DNA of 64,000 nt from Archilochus colubris (GCA_023079485.1 CM041089.1:12229001-12293000), one strand, 5' to 3'. Numbered from the stretch's first letter, positions 40,056 through 52,855 are shown. The notes: generated by a model not told the origin, from the sequence alone. Numbers and translations: made by a program.

Positions 40056-43000
40056 CTAACGAGTCCTCAGCTTCTTGGACTGCCTCTTGCGCTTCAATTC
40101 CTCTTCTTCCCGTCTCAGTTCTTCCAAGTCTTCCTGAACACCAAGTCTCAAGCTGCCAAATAAGATAAAATCCTTTAAACACTGCTACTCAAGAAGCATA
40201 TAGTGGTTTATATATAAAAGTTTGTAATGTACGAGAATGAGCTTGAGATTTATTTACTGTAATAAATAAATAGCTCGATTTCTTTTCCATCTTTACCTCA
40301 GCTTTCTTATAAAAACTGGTATGGTTTATTTACCTCTGCTACAAAAGCAGCAAATACCCACTCTTAGTCCCACTATTTGAAGAATAAACAAACTTCCCAC
40401 TTCTTGAGTTAAATCCAGGCATACCTCCTAGCTTCTTCTTTCTGTTGTTCTCTCCAGCTGCTTTCCATATAACGTAAGGCATAATCACTTTCATCTTTGT
40501 ATCTGGAAATTAAATATCAGTTTTCAGCACACTAAGAAAGCATTATCATGTACAGTTCAGTTATTAATTCACATTCCTTCTTTGAATAATTACCTTGCCA
40601 AACACAGATTCTGATGATTTGAAAGAATCTAAGTTACATGCCTTAAAATGCTTGCTTTCTTACACCTTACTGTCAGACAAGTATTTAAATAAGCCAAATA
40701 AGAGCCTACATGTCCCAGCACCTACTCACACCAACTTAGATACTCTTTCAGAACAACCAACAGTGTTACATTTAGCAGCTCATGTACAGGCAGCTACATC
40801 TGAATTCTGAAATACTGCACACTGCTAGAGAAAGCATTTTAACATCCAGTAAGAGGAGAACTGATCTGAATTACACAAGTGAGACACTGAAGGAGCTCTG
40901 TTGTTTTTCCAACTATGTCCTATTGTATCAAATGCTGTTGCTTCAGAGAACACCATGACAGGCAGTGTGAAAACTCAAGGTTCCTTCTGCATAGAAGCAA
41001 TTCCAATGCTTGTTACATTTCTGCAGTGTAAAATTTTTTTTTTCCCTGTTTCTAAAACATTTTTATTTGTTGAATTAGACCTTAATTTCTGTTGTTCTGT
41101 TGCATGTTCTGCAGTACCTTAAAACTGGCATTTTTCTTACCTTTTCCGGTCATAGCCAAATATTTCCCTAATATGTTTTGATATTTCTTCTTGGGGTTCC
41201 CCTTCATCTTCAATGAAATCATCCATTTCAGAGTCATACTCATCATCATCATCATCTTCTATTTGTCTCTTGTAACTAATAGGTGGTCTTCCAAGACCTG
41301 AATAACAAAGGAGTAAAAAAATATATTAATAACATTATAACACTATAATAATTTTACAGTACTTCTCCTTTGGGCACAGACATTTTACAATTCTGGGCTT
41401 CAAGAAGGAAAATTTCTGCCTCAAGTTAACTTGAAATTCTCAGAAACTCAGTAAATGACAATACTTCCTCTGTGCTGAGCTGTGGAAGATCACATATCAG
41501 CATCAACCACTGCATCCTGAGGAAACTACCAGGCAGAAGTCTACGTGCAAGGTTTTCTAGGTGTTTATTTGCCAAAGTCCACGGTGTTTCTCTTATAACA
41601 GGGATGTTGAGAACTGCTCAAATAATGATAAAAGCCAATTTTCCAAATCACTTAAATATCAGTCACAGGTTTACTGTGTGGTTTTAATTTTCATTTACCA
41701 TTTTAAGCACCTGTTATTTAAGGCACTACAAAATTTTAAAGACTAAGCATGATCAAGCATTGTGGGAAGTGAAAGCTTCCAATTCCTTTCCTTCTAAACA
41801 GCATTTGTGTACCAAGATCCATCACAGGCTGCTCAGATTTTTTTCATGCAATACTTCCCAGGCTTTTATTTCAAGGAACATGAGAATTGGTAAAAATAAA
41901 CTATTGCAAAGTAGAAAAAAAACATCCTACTGTTAAATGCACTCACTAAAAGGCAAATACAGTATTTTGTCCAAGTCTTCCTAACTGCATCTGTAAATAG
42001 TTGAGGAGCCTCAAGTGAACCCAATTCAGATGTAAATAAAAAATACAAAACAAACAACTAAGCAAAAAAGTTATTTGCTCTAGAGCTTTATACCTTGTGG
42101 ATGTAACACAGGTCTATGCCCTTGGAAAGACCTCGCTCCATTGACCTGTCCATTGCTAGGTCTCGTGACAAGGTTTTTAGAAGAAATAGTTTCAGACACC
42201 ACAGTGCACTTGGGTTTCACAGCTGGACCCAAGCCACTGCCTGGTCTCCCAGGTCCCGTGCTGATTCCTGGCCTTCCCGGTCCCGTTCCCAAGCTGCTGC
42301 CTGCTCGCTTGGCTGCTGTGCTTGGACTGATTCCTGGCCTTCCCAGTCCTGTTCCCAAGCTGCTGCCTGGTCGCCCAGGTCCAGTGCTTGGTCTGACTCC
42401 TGGCCTTCCTGGTCCTGTACCCGTGCTGCTGCCTGGTCTCCCAGCTCCTGTGGTTGTGCTGCTGTTTGGCCTTCCTGGCCCAGTGCCCCCCAAGCCGCCG
42501 CTTGCTCGTCCAACTCCCATGGCTGAGCTGCTCCCTGGCCTTCCAGGTCCTGTGCTGGAGCTGCTCCCTGGCCTTCCAGGTCCCATGCCTGAGCCACTGC
42601 CCAGTCGCCCAGGTCCTGTGTTGGAGTTGCTCCCTGGCCTTCCAGGTCCTGGGGCTGAGCCACTGCCCACTCGCCTGGGTCCAGGGCTTAGGCCACTTTC
42701 TGGCCTTCCAGGTCCTACACCAGAACCGATGCTTGATCGCCCAGGTCCTGCACTTGGACCACCACCTGGATGTCCAGGTCCTCCTTTTCCTAAGCTGCTG
42801 CCCGATCGTTTTGCATTGGAGCTGATTCCATGCTGAAGGGCAGCAGCATTTCCTGATTTTGTATGGGAAGACTTTTTCAGGCCAGATTCTTTAGCAGCTG
42901 CTGGCCTCTGAGCCCCGTTGGCTGCTGGTTTTGAGGGTGGCACATGAGAGCTTGAGCCAGGCTTTCCAGTACCATTGACAGGGAACTTGGCATGACTGCT

Positions 43001-46000
43001 ACCAGCAGAGCTTTTCAGGGAGCCATTTTGTGAGGTTTTCTCCATTTGCTCAAGTCTGGAGGAAGATGAGGACCGTGAGTGTTTCTCAGTCAGTGCTGGT
43101 GCTTTGCATTTCTTATCAGTACCACTCATAGAAGAGGACAGACTGCCTTTTGGCATGGAATGTTTATCTAATGAGCTTTTAAGTTTTGCATTTACAGATT
43201 CTTTCTGAGAAATTACTTTTTTTGAAGAACCAGACACCCCTGTATTCTTAATCTCCTTTTCATTTTTCTTATGTATTTCTATTCTTTTGTTCTTGCGTTC
43301 CAAGTACTCCCTCTCTCTCAACTCTTCTGCTGTTCTGGGTCTCTCTTCTACCTTTTTCACTGCTTTTATTTCTACTGGTTCATACTGCTTTTTTTCAGCT
43401 AGCCTTAAGAGCTCTGCAAAGTTCAGAGGTGCTGGTGCACTTTTGGGAGGTGCCTTTGGTTTCCCTGAAAACTTGGATGGTTTCTCTTCATATTCTTCTT
43501 GCTCATGCTCAGATTCAGTCTGACTGTACTCAAGTTGCTCGGTTTCATCTTCTGTTGTATACTCAGCCTCTGGAGCCTGGGCAGCATTCTCACAAGTCCT
43601 CCTTTTTTTAGGCTTCTCTTCAACAGGAATGCCATTATAGCCATAAAAATTATCCTTTGTTCGTGAGGCCATAGCTCTTGCCTTTCTGTCATGTTTCAGT
43701 TCAATACGCTTAGCCAAGAGTTCTTCTTTCTTTCTTCTTTCTTCCAGTGCTGTAAAAGAAAACCAGGGGAAAGTTATCCAAAAGCACCACTTTTTATTTA
43801 AATTTCCCCCACACTGATAAACCATTTAGGACAGTAGTTTAAGGGTATCTGGCTAACAGCTATTCAAAATAGACCTGTCCTTGGTGCAAGCCAACCCAGG
43901 TGAATCAGCTACTCCAAAAGCCAAAGGCAAACAGTTAAGCCAAATATTTACTGCAAAACACACTAAAGTTGTTCAACTGAAGCACCTCTCCAGAATGCTA
44001 TGCAAATTACAGAGAACTACTGTATGAGGAGGTACATGACTGATGGGATCTCTGGGTAATAGAGTTCTGAGACTGAGCAAGAGAATTTTGAGTCTGAACA
44101 AAACTTGCTATCAGAATTGTAAGGAAAGAGAGGGAAATAAAGAGTATTGGGAAGGATAAGAATTGGAAAACAGTCTGAGTGTATGTGTAGAAGGGTGCAG
44201 GGGAGGGACAGAAACAGGCTGCTGGGTCACTGCACTGGGCTGATAGAGCCCTGAGCCCTATCTTTAGTTTGTCCTGTATTCTTACTGAAGATTTTTTAAT
44301 CTGTTTTCTGCAGAAGCACAGTCTCTATCTTGAGTCTGTCTGTGATCTGCTGACAAAACTTAGGCTGAAGAATCTAGAGAGGTCTGAACACCCAGTTGTG
44401 AAGAGACCAAGGGAATGGAGGTCAAATACAAAAAACACTCAGGAAAAGCACCAATTCCTAGAAAATGGAGTGGGCTACTTGTGCTGTGAGTGCCTCTAAG
44501 GGTATCAGCTCCTGCCTATGTTAACTCTGTTGTCCAGGGCTGTGACTGTACAGAGTGTGTGCAAGCATGGCTCTGGGGAATTCATCTCAGTTTGCTTCTG
44601 TCTGGGCCTGGCAGCAGGGATAAGGAGCAGGCTTCATGAGTGACCCAGGAGAACAGGAATACCATGGGCCACACAGTCCATCAGGTTTGGTTATTTTTAA
44701 CAAAACATTAACATCAGAAGCAATGCAGGATTAGTTTATTCTAGAGACTATTTAAAGGAAACATAATGCAGTGGAAAAAAACATGGCTTAACAAAGCCTC
44801 TGCCAAACCAATTTAAAATTCAGACTATATTGATATACTAGGGTTAAGATACAGCAGGAGCTCTTACCATTTTTTCACATAAAGCTTTTCTAAGTTACCA
44901 AAAGTCTAGATGGCTTCTTGCAGTATTCCTTCACTTTTGACTATTCCTCAATCTCAAACAGTAAATGCCTGTGTAGCTGATTAAAATTTAGCTTCTTAGG
45001 AAAGCAGGCAAACACCTCTAGTCCTTACTTAGTCCTGGCTTTCCCTCAGCTTCAGCTATGTGCATAAATTCCAGAAACAGATGTGCCCTTGTATTTGCAA
45101 GAACCAAAGTTGACAGTCTCAAAGAGTGAACAGAAGTCTCCCAAAGGAAGTATTTTTTACTATTACCTTTTTTCCTTTTTTCTTCTTCTTGCCGTCTGAG
45201 AAATGCTTGCACTGCTGCAGACTCTACACCCTTGACTTTTGGAACCTTTTTGGGAGGACCAACAGCCAAACTGTACCTTTTCTGCAAAGAACAAAGAAAT
45301 AGGTCAGAAAAATTAAAGTATAAACATCTAGTTTTTAATACTGAGGAGCTGTATAACAGTCCAACTGTTGTGCTTGACCCCTTAGCCAAACCAGCTGCAA
45401 AGGAGGCAAAGGCCTGAAGCCTATCTAGGCTGTCAACTCCCCTGGTTTCAACCTTTTTTTCCAGGTCCCACAAAGGAGCAGAATGACACAGTGAGCACCG
45501 ATAACATGGACTTGGATCACTAAGCATGCATCAACACAGGAACAGCAGGTGGCTTTTCCAAGATTCATTTATCAAGGATCAAATAAAGTTGGTACAAGGA
45601 GTCTCATGAATACCTTTCCACCTTGCACTCTGACCAGAAGCCAACCACCTTATCCCATAAATAGGAAAGCCTGGGTCAGCCTTCTTTGAGCCTCCCCTGC
45701 TAGGCAGAAGGGATGCATGGTGGTGATCTCCCCTTGGGCTGTGACACAATTTTGCCTCAGTAACTTTGACTGCATGCTGAGCTGGTGCTAACAAAAACAT
45801 TACATGGACTTTGACAAGAAAACTGGCATAGGTTGTTCAGAGAGGTGGCAGATATCCCATCCCAGGAAATAGAGAAGGTCAGGTTGAACAGGGCTCTGGG
45901 CAGCCTGATGTAGCTGAAGATGTCCTTGCACACTGAAGGCAGGTTGGCTGAGGTAACCTTTAAAAGGTCCCTTTCAACCAATTCCATTCTACAATTCTAT

Positions 46001-49000
46001 GTTGCATTTTCTGAATTTCCTAAAACTAAATTATAAAGACACTGCAGCTGTAAACCTGACATGTTGCTGTATCACAATGAAGTCCTGCTACAGGTGAGCT
46101 CATTTACCAAGATTCACCTCTGCACAAGATAATTTATCAGTCTGGGAACTGATTTTGTAAATCCTTATCACTTAGAGAAGTGAAGAATTTTTGGTATTTA
46201 CATTTGAAATAATTAGAATTGATTATCATAGTTAGGACTAGCTAAAGGATAAGGAGACAGCTGCAGCTGGGCTTTTGTTTTTTTTTTTGACAGATGAGGT
46301 TCTTCCCTTCCCAACATTTTAATGTTTATACCAGAAGTATTCCAAGACCAATATTTCAGGAAACCTGAACAGCAATGCAGAACTGCCTCTCTCTCATTTT
46401 TTGCTCAAACATAGCTCCTAACTCAGTGGTTCAAAGTAACCTGACATGCTCCATCTGAACCAGAACAGAGAGAGTAGCAAAGCACTCTACACATGATGAG
46501 TAAAAATTATTTCAGGAAAACCCTGATGCAAATTCACACCTGAGGTGCTCTGGATTATAACTGATATTAGTAATGTATACCTAAATTATCTTACTCCTAC
46601 AGTTAAACATGTTCTGTTTTGCCACTGGTAAACTAATTCAGTAAAACTTTAACTATTCAGTGTTTACAGAGGTTTTAAAAACAAAGTTTTCAAAACAGAT
46701 GGACTTAATTTTAATCTTTTCCAATCTAAATGATACTGAAACAGTTTTAGGCCTAAGGAGCACCTTTCAAAGCTGCTAAACAGCAGAGACAAATGCAGAT
46801 TGTCCTGCTAGGAAGCCTTAGGAAGAATTAAAGTGATGGGGAAGCAGTTTTCAGGCTTTGTTTTGCTGCACTACAACCAGCAGTCCTATCCAGGGGCAGG
46901 TTTGTAAAGCAGCTTGACAGAAATGCTGCTTCCTCACTGTCACTAATGTGGCAAATTGTACAAAAGTCAAAATTTAAAAGTCTATCTGTAGCATTTATTG
47001 ATACTGACTATCAGCTGAAAACAAAGCCTAACAACTTATAAATGAATACCTGTATCCTGTACTGTGAGTCAATTGCTGATAAAAGTTTTGCTCACCTTTA
47101 TTTAGAAAAAGCAGAAAACAACCAGTTTAAGTTTAGCTGCAAAGCACTGGACCATGCACATGCTCCACAAGCACGAATCAAATATTCTGCTGACAGTGCA
47201 AATGAACATGCCTCAGATTTCAGGTAAACCAGATTAAATTGGTACATGTCACTACTACATCATCCAAGCCACATTTTTTAGCTTCTGTAGCTATTGCCAA
47301 GTTGGTTAAGTCAACAGTAAACCAGAAACATTTAGCTTTTAGCCTTTCAGAGAGAACAGGTCAAGCCAATCCCAGAACACTCAAGCTGTAAACCTTGATT
47401 ATCTCTCTGGGTAGATCCTGGTGACAACTCTAACCAAACACTGCTGGGATACACTAAGTGGGCACTGCTTTACACAAAGGGAAGAGTAAAGGCTGTGGAA
47501 GTGCCTTCTTTCAGTTGTATACCCTCAAGAAATGCCAAGCTTTTTTCCTAACAGTGAGCTGTATTTCTCCTGAGGTTTCTCAATTTTATCTTCTTCCCAG
47601 CAAACGTTGCCATAGCTACCTTCCCAGTAACTGGCTCTCCCTGGATCTGACCAACGGTACTCTCAGAGTGGGATGGAAAGTCTGTTACAGGGCAAAATCT
47701 TATTAATCTTTCACTTACAGACAGAATAAAGCATTTCAGTGGACATACAAAGTTACATGACTGACCAAGAAGCAGATTTTTCTCTGAGAATTACACCTCA
47801 AAACAAAAAGATGAATTAAAAAGACTGCTATTAAAATGGAAAAAACAAACAAACAAACCACTCTGTGTGTGCCTGTACATTCACACACACCGACTTGTGA
47901 GATGTGTATGAAATATCTGATATATATATGACATCTATCCCTTAAATGCAGGGTGTCAGTGTCTACTCAACAGGTTTGGTAACAGGCAAACTGAAGGTCA
48001 CAAGTTTAACAGTGCAATCTGCAACCAAAGTTTTGCTCTTAAATGACTGACTTTAAAGCAAGCCAGACAATCTTTATACAGTTGCAGCTGGCTTCATGTC
48101 AGCATTCAAATTCCACATCTTGGACTGTAAAACATATTTCATAAAACTGCTGTAAGCTTGTGGCATCCAAATGAAGCCCCAAAAGATCCAGACCCCACTG
48201 ACTCAGCAGTTGACCCCAACAAATATTAGACCCAGACACAAGCAAGAGAAGTAGTGCTGCCTGTGGCCAGGATCAATATTTAAACAGGCAGCAGGGAAAG
48301 ATCCAGTGATCCATCCATTCTGCCAAACCTGATTCTCAAGGAGAGCACCAAGTGCAGCTGTAATTTCTGCAAAGGGAAGACAGAGGCACTTCTGTTCAGC
48401 ATGGCCAACTCCCAGTTTCTCCAGGGTTGGTTTTTTGTTTCCTGTTTTTCACTGGCAAGGTGTGACCCCTATACAATGCTACACTTTTACTGTTCTTACA
48501 ATTCATCAAGGCACACAGCTCTCTCCAAGGGGAAGTCCCCTTTTCCTCCTCAACATCGCACAGGATATAACTCTGTGGTAACATCACTAATTGTTCACTC
48601 AGTCAAGCCAAGCATCTTCTCTGTGTCACTCCTTGCAATGTGACAATACAAGTTCCTCACAAGGCAGCTTCCCAAACTGATAAGAGGTGATCTGTGTTTA
48701 ACAGCCCAGGGGCTTCTGTTATCACTCCACACTTGTGCCTCCAAGGCTCTGCTAACTCAGCTCTCCAGACCCCATGCTGCCTGCAGAGCTTTCCCAGTAC
48801 TGTCACCAGCATCCAGCTCTGGCAAAGCAAACCAAGCACGCTGCAACTTGTTTCATTCTCTTCAAGTCCTAACAACCCCTACCAGAGGAAAAGCTTTCCT
48901 GGAATCAGTACTTTAACAGTTGTCATCTCCCAAAACAAATATTAGGAAGGATATACACTTGACTCCTAAACACACAAAAATAATTTTCTGAAGATTTTGC

Positions 49001-52000
49001 AGCTGCTGATCAAACACAAAAGCTGAGCCATTAGCTGAAAAAATGCAGAAGTTTCTTCTGTTACATGTTGCTGCACACAGAAAAAAAAATTAAAAGCAAA
49101 CTTTATGTAGTGGTATTGTAGTCCCCATTTTCACCCACTTATGCAAGAAGAAAAGATTAGGAATAGGAAAAACTGAAAGTTTTACACATTTCTGTCAGTG
49201 TTTGCCAGCAGCTGGAACTTAACCATCAACTCCAGTCAAGTTAAGGGTGAAAGCCCTCCTCACCCCTGGACAACTTCTTACAGTTTATCTTACAGTTCTT
49301 TTTTGTAGACACTGATGTTTCTAGAATTTCTAGACCCTGTTTTGAGACCAGTTTTAACCACACAATGCACACTAATGGAGCAGGAGTCTAAATTTTCAAC
49401 AGCAAAAAATACTTGAGAGCCACTCACACTGCTCTGTACCAGAATTCTTGTAAGTGCTGGATAGCAAAGACTCATCCCCAGTTAAAAGGAGTAGAGAGCA
49501 ATGAGATAATTTCTAATAAATTATTGATGACAACAGAAACACAGTGAAATAAGAACTACTTGGTTCCAACTGTGCTCAGTGCTTCTTAAAAAACTGCAAT
49601 ATGATATTTTTAAGAATATCTTTGATGTAAGCATCTCAAAGTGCTTTACCACATCAAATATGTCCAAGTAAAACTTGTAACATGAGCATATACCAATTTA
49701 ACACAAAAAAAGACTAACACAGAAAGTACTTAAATCTTACTGAAATCAGCACAAAGTCTCATAAACTTTATCATGTCTAACCAAGGGAAGATGACACTGA
49801 AATGCAACCCATCCAATTCTATGATTCTATGAAACTGCTACTTGGGGTGCAGTTAGCAAGATACACACAAAACTAAAACCCCTGTGGAACATGATTAGAG
49901 AAGAACTGGGGCTCTTACAAGCAACCACTGTAACAACAATTAACAATTCATCATCAACAGCTTAGACACCAGTTGATATGGGTACTGTCATATTTAGTAA
50001 CAAAACCTAATGGAACCAGCAGGGCCCTGAAAGGCTGATTTCAGCAATGTTCCCTTTGAATCTGGATTTCCATAGGGAGATGAACAAGCAGGTCCATTTT
50101 CAGAGGGACATGATGCAATACCTGGTTTATACTGCCTCCTCTTTTATGATACAAGACCATATTATTTCTTTAGCAGGGTTTTTGTATAGTTTCTACCTTT
50201 GAGATATACATAATACTTCTGCATTTTACTCTTTTTCACTACAACATGCATGGAATGCTTACTGCACTGTAAACTTAAGCTTCAACAAAATTCAGGGTAT
50301 ATACCAACTAATGCATGAACATTTTTGGAAACCTGTTAACTTTCCATACCAGTAACATTTGCAATTAGTCTATATGGCATTTTAAATAAAAACAAGATTA
50401 ATCATATTAGTATATGAACATATTTTACATAGAAGTTTTAATCTACTCTAGCTACTTGGACACCCACTACCCAGGAAGTCTCCACAAGCCCTCTTTTTTG
50501 AAGCCTAACAGCTGCAGATAAGCTCAAGCAGTGCCAAGTGCAGCTCTACTTTTGCTCAGAGCATCAGTTAAAGGTTGTACCACCAGCATGCCAGAACAGC
50601 AGCAAATAAAGTGCTTCAGCTATGGCTTGAGCTGCATTCACCCTATCAATTCATCAGGAAAGCAAATCCTAATTCTGCCTTTTTTGTAAAGAACAGCAAA
50701 ACCCACATCCACTGCACAGCAAGCTGAACTGCCTCCCTCCATCATCACATCTGCAACAGAGAACAGGGCAGAGATGTCATCAATTCATCATCATGGTTTA
50801 TAATTATCTGTGACAAAAACCAGTGGTACAGTCCACTAAAGCTGCGTGAGAAAACTAAGAAGGTAAAGCTTTAAACTCCTGAAGTAAGAACTACAGCAAC
50901 CCTATGACAACTTGGGGAAACAATTTGTTTTTAGAGTTACAAAACAGGCATTTAAATATCTTGAAGTGTTCATATACTTGATACTTTCATATCTATGTTG
51001 CAAACCATATTTCTCTGTAGAATCAGAGGGAAACTAAACCAGGCTAAATACCAGAGTAACACGATGGAACCTGATGAGTTCCATGTATGTACCATATGGT
51101 TGGACTGTATTACCAACTCATCACAGTGAACATTAACCAAAGTTTTACTGCTGACACAGAGACTGAGGCACTCTCACTTCTCAAGTGCCTCCATTTCAGC
51201 ACTGTCTGAATTAGGGGCTCTGCTTTTTTCTGTTTTTCTATAGTTTATGCTAAAAACAACTACCCCTCGTTTACACTGGTTTGAGCAAGCTAACCACAGA
51301 AACACAGAGCTCTGGCACACGACACACAGGAAAAGCGTTTCACTAGCTGGTGGCTATCAGAGAAAATAATTTTTTTTATCCAAACAAGCAATTACAATTC
51401 AGGTCCTGCCAAAGGACTGAAGCCAGTATACAAATGTACCCAAAGACCCTTCCTACTGCCAGACTCCATTCAGCCAAGTCAGTGGGTGATTTCAGGCTGA
51501 ATCAACGTAGAACTCATAGCTTGAGATAAAACACAAGCTGCTGAAACACAACCTTCCGGATAATATTAACAATAAAACGCCCTTCGCCAAACATCCCCAC
51601 ACAGCTGCCGCGATTCCTCAGCACTGGATACAAAGGCACCGGGACAGGCAGCACATTCACACACAAGTTGTCACTCTTTTGTCTCCGACTCGCATTTGAG
51701 ACGTGGCAGACTTCTGTCTCCAGAGCAAACTGAGCCTTATCCGACTTTTAATCGCAACCACCGCCTTCCCCTCGCACCGGGGTTTCGCTCTCACAACTCG
51801 GTACTTTCGGCGACAAGAAAGCGCAGTCCCCGCCTGCCCCTTCCCAGCTCCCAACACTCCCGGACCCGCTGGCAGGGTTCGGATTCGGGTCTGGGTTTCT
51901 CCCCAGCTTCTCCCCCAGCACACCGAAGCTTCTCCGGCCCCTGCCCTCACGCACCCCCGGGCGGGCCGGGCCTCGGGGCGGCGGGGCAGGCTCCACCGGC

Positions 52001-52216
52001 ACCAGCCAGGCCCGGACACGGCTTCCGCGGGCCGGGGCGCGGGGCAGAGGCCCGAGCAAACCCCTACCGGGCCCTACGAGACCGGGCCCAGCGCCGGGAA
52101 GCGTCTCCTCGGGGCCGCAGTCACCCCGGGAGCTGTGAGGGCCCCCGCGAGCTCACCGGCACCGAGTTCAGTCCCTGCTGCTCCGAGGCCATGACGAGAA
52201 TATTGTGGAAATCCAT
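40056..52216 (-). CDS. SPTY2D1: SPT2 domain-containing histone chaperone, complete, 6 coding exons
   Basis: SPTY2D1 is the vertebrate SPT2 homologue, a nuclear H3-H4 chaperone acting in transcription. Coding exons in gene order: 52216-52157, 45281-45167, 43749-42094, 41297-41141, 40502-40425, 40152-40056. They total 2163 nt (720 codons plus stop; human about 685). The N-terminus MDFHNILVMASEQQGLNSVP joins KRYSLAVGPPKK, as in the human protein. Lys/Glu-rich stretches and the block LAEKKQYEPVEIK follow. Next come Ser/Lys-rich sequence and about 17 Gly-Pro-Gly-Arg-Pro repeats (about residues 380-566). The conserved C-terminal SPT2 region has KPKCTVVSETISSKN, an acidic run (EDDDDDEYDSE), EEISKHIREIFGYDRK and a basic tail (ELKRKRQSKK). 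Intron 1 is about 6.9 kb and contains no other gene. The start ATG has G at -3 and +4. Confidence 0.95.
42225..42783 (-). repeat. SPTY2D1: 33-bp coding minisatellite in SPTY2D1 (GPGRPGSSxxT repeats)
   Basis: The large SPTY2D1 exon contains about 17 imperfect tandem copies of an 11-residue unit of the form G-P-G-R-P-G-S-x-x-x-T. Variants include GLGRP, GAGRP, GVGRA and AAKRA; two copies near the low-coordinate end are shortened to nine residues. The opposite strand stays open through the region because of the repeat. Human SPTY2D1 also has GPGRP-type motifs, so the region is conserved in kind and variable in copy number. Confidence 0.9.
45826..46001 (+). mobile_element. CR1 LINE 3'-end fragment in SPTY2D1 intron 1
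   Basis: The stretch matches the CR1 3' terminus: GGTTGTTCAGAGAGGTGG, GCAGCCTGATGTAGCTGAAG, AAGGTCCCTTTCAACCAATT, then an ATTCTACAATTCTATG tail. It is 5'-truncated to about 175 bp and antisense to SPTY2D1. Confidence 0.9.
47848..47861. repeat. (AAAC)n microsatellite
   Basis: About three to four AAAC units lie in SPTY2D1 intron 1. Confidence 0.7.
49803..49832 (+). mobile_element. CR1 3' tip remnant
   Basis: CAACCCATCCAATTCTATGA followed by a second ATTCTATG copy is the extreme 3' end of a CR1 element with its terminal 8-mer repeat. Only about 30 bp are recognisable, within SPTY2D1 intron 1. Confidence 0.65.
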
Positions 52217-52258
52217 GGCTGGCTGGGGAAGGAGGGCGAGGCGGCAGCCGCCCTGCTC

Positions 52259-52279
52259 CTGCTGCTGCTGCTGCTGCTG
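52259..52279 (-). repeat. SPTY2D1: (CAG)7 trinucleotide repeat in the SPTY2D1 5' leader
   Basis: Seven uninterrupted CTG units on the plus strand read CAG on the transcribed strand. They begin 43 nt upstream of the SPTY2D1 ATG and so probably lie in the 5' UTR. The flanks are GGAG/GGAG-like. Confidence 0.85.
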
Positions 52280-52388
52280 CTCCTCCCCGCTCCCCTCCGC
52301 CCGCCCCGTTCCGCTCCGTTCCGCTCCGCTCCGAGCCCTTCCGCCCGCCGCCTCCTCCTACCCCTTATATCACCTCGCCTCGCGCCGG

Positions 52389-52425
52389 CGTCACCTTGCG
52401 CACGCGTCACTTCCTCTGTGACGTG
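52389..52425 (-). promoter_or_regulatory. CRE-like and ETS motif cluster upstream of SPTY2D1
   Basis: CGTCAC occurs at 52389-52394 and 52405-52410 and TGACGTG at 52419-52425, with an ETS-type ACTTCCTC at 52409-52416. All lie 170-210 bp upstream of the ATG. Binding factors (CREB/ATF, ETS) are inferred from motif only. Confidence 0.5.
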
Positions 52426-52627
52426 GGCCCCGCCGCAGGAAACGCGTCCCGGGGAACGGAGTGGGGGGCGTGGGGGGGGAGCGGTGTCGGTGTCCGTGGG
52501 AGCCCCGGGGGCAGCGGAGGGGCCGGGGGCACCGGCACAGCCGCGCTTTGAAGGGGCAGATCCGCCCCGCCCAGTCCCGCCCTGCTCTGCCCCGCATCAG
52601 CTGCAGCTGTGATGCGGGGCGGTGTCA

Positions 52628-52649
52628 CCGAACCGAACCGAACCGAACC
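52628..52649. repeat. (CCGAA)4 pentamer repeat upstream of SPTY2D1
   Basis: Four perfect CCGAA units lie at the outer edge of the SPTY2D1 CpG island. A second, shorter group (about two units) occurs at 52840-52855. Confidence 0.88.
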
Positions 52650-52839
52650 ACCGCGCTGTGATTTATCTGCATGGCTGCTCGCTGGGGGCTCTGAGGGGGT
52701 CGGTGGGGTGTGTGGGGGTTCTGGAGGGGCCCAAACCCGTGGCATAGCGGGGACGGGTGTGCGGAGTGTGCCCGGGGTTAGGGGGTTCCCGCAAAGCTGC
52801 AGGAACGGAGCTCCCGCCATGCGCTGACTGCCGGGTCAC

Positions 52840-52855
52840 CCAACCGAACCGAACC
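52840..52855. repeat. Short CCGAA repeat
   Basis: CCAACCGAACCGAACCC is a second pentamer cluster of the same family, about 190 bp from the four-unit array. Confidence 0.75.

Larger units (their letters stand above)
51740..52620 (-). promoter_or_regulatory. SPTY2D1: CpG-island promoter of SPTY2D1
   Basis: CpG-rich sequence spans SPTY2D1 coding exon 1 (52157-52216), its 5' UTR and upstream sequence. On the minus strand a TATAAGG-like element lies at about 52368-52362, roughly 150 nt upstream of the ATG. Long overlapping open frames on both strands are composition artefacts. Confidence 0.8.

Noticed and set aside
42116..42836. Plus-strand frames of 123-231 codons opposite the SPTY2D1 large exon
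   Set aside because: The repeated 33-bp unit keeps antisense frames open. The minus-strand frame is the conserved one.
51696..52612. 241- and 135-codon plus-strand frames over SPTY2D1 exon 1
   Set aside because: GC-rich island translation, partly the CTG repeat read as poly-Leu; no evidence for a gene on that strand.
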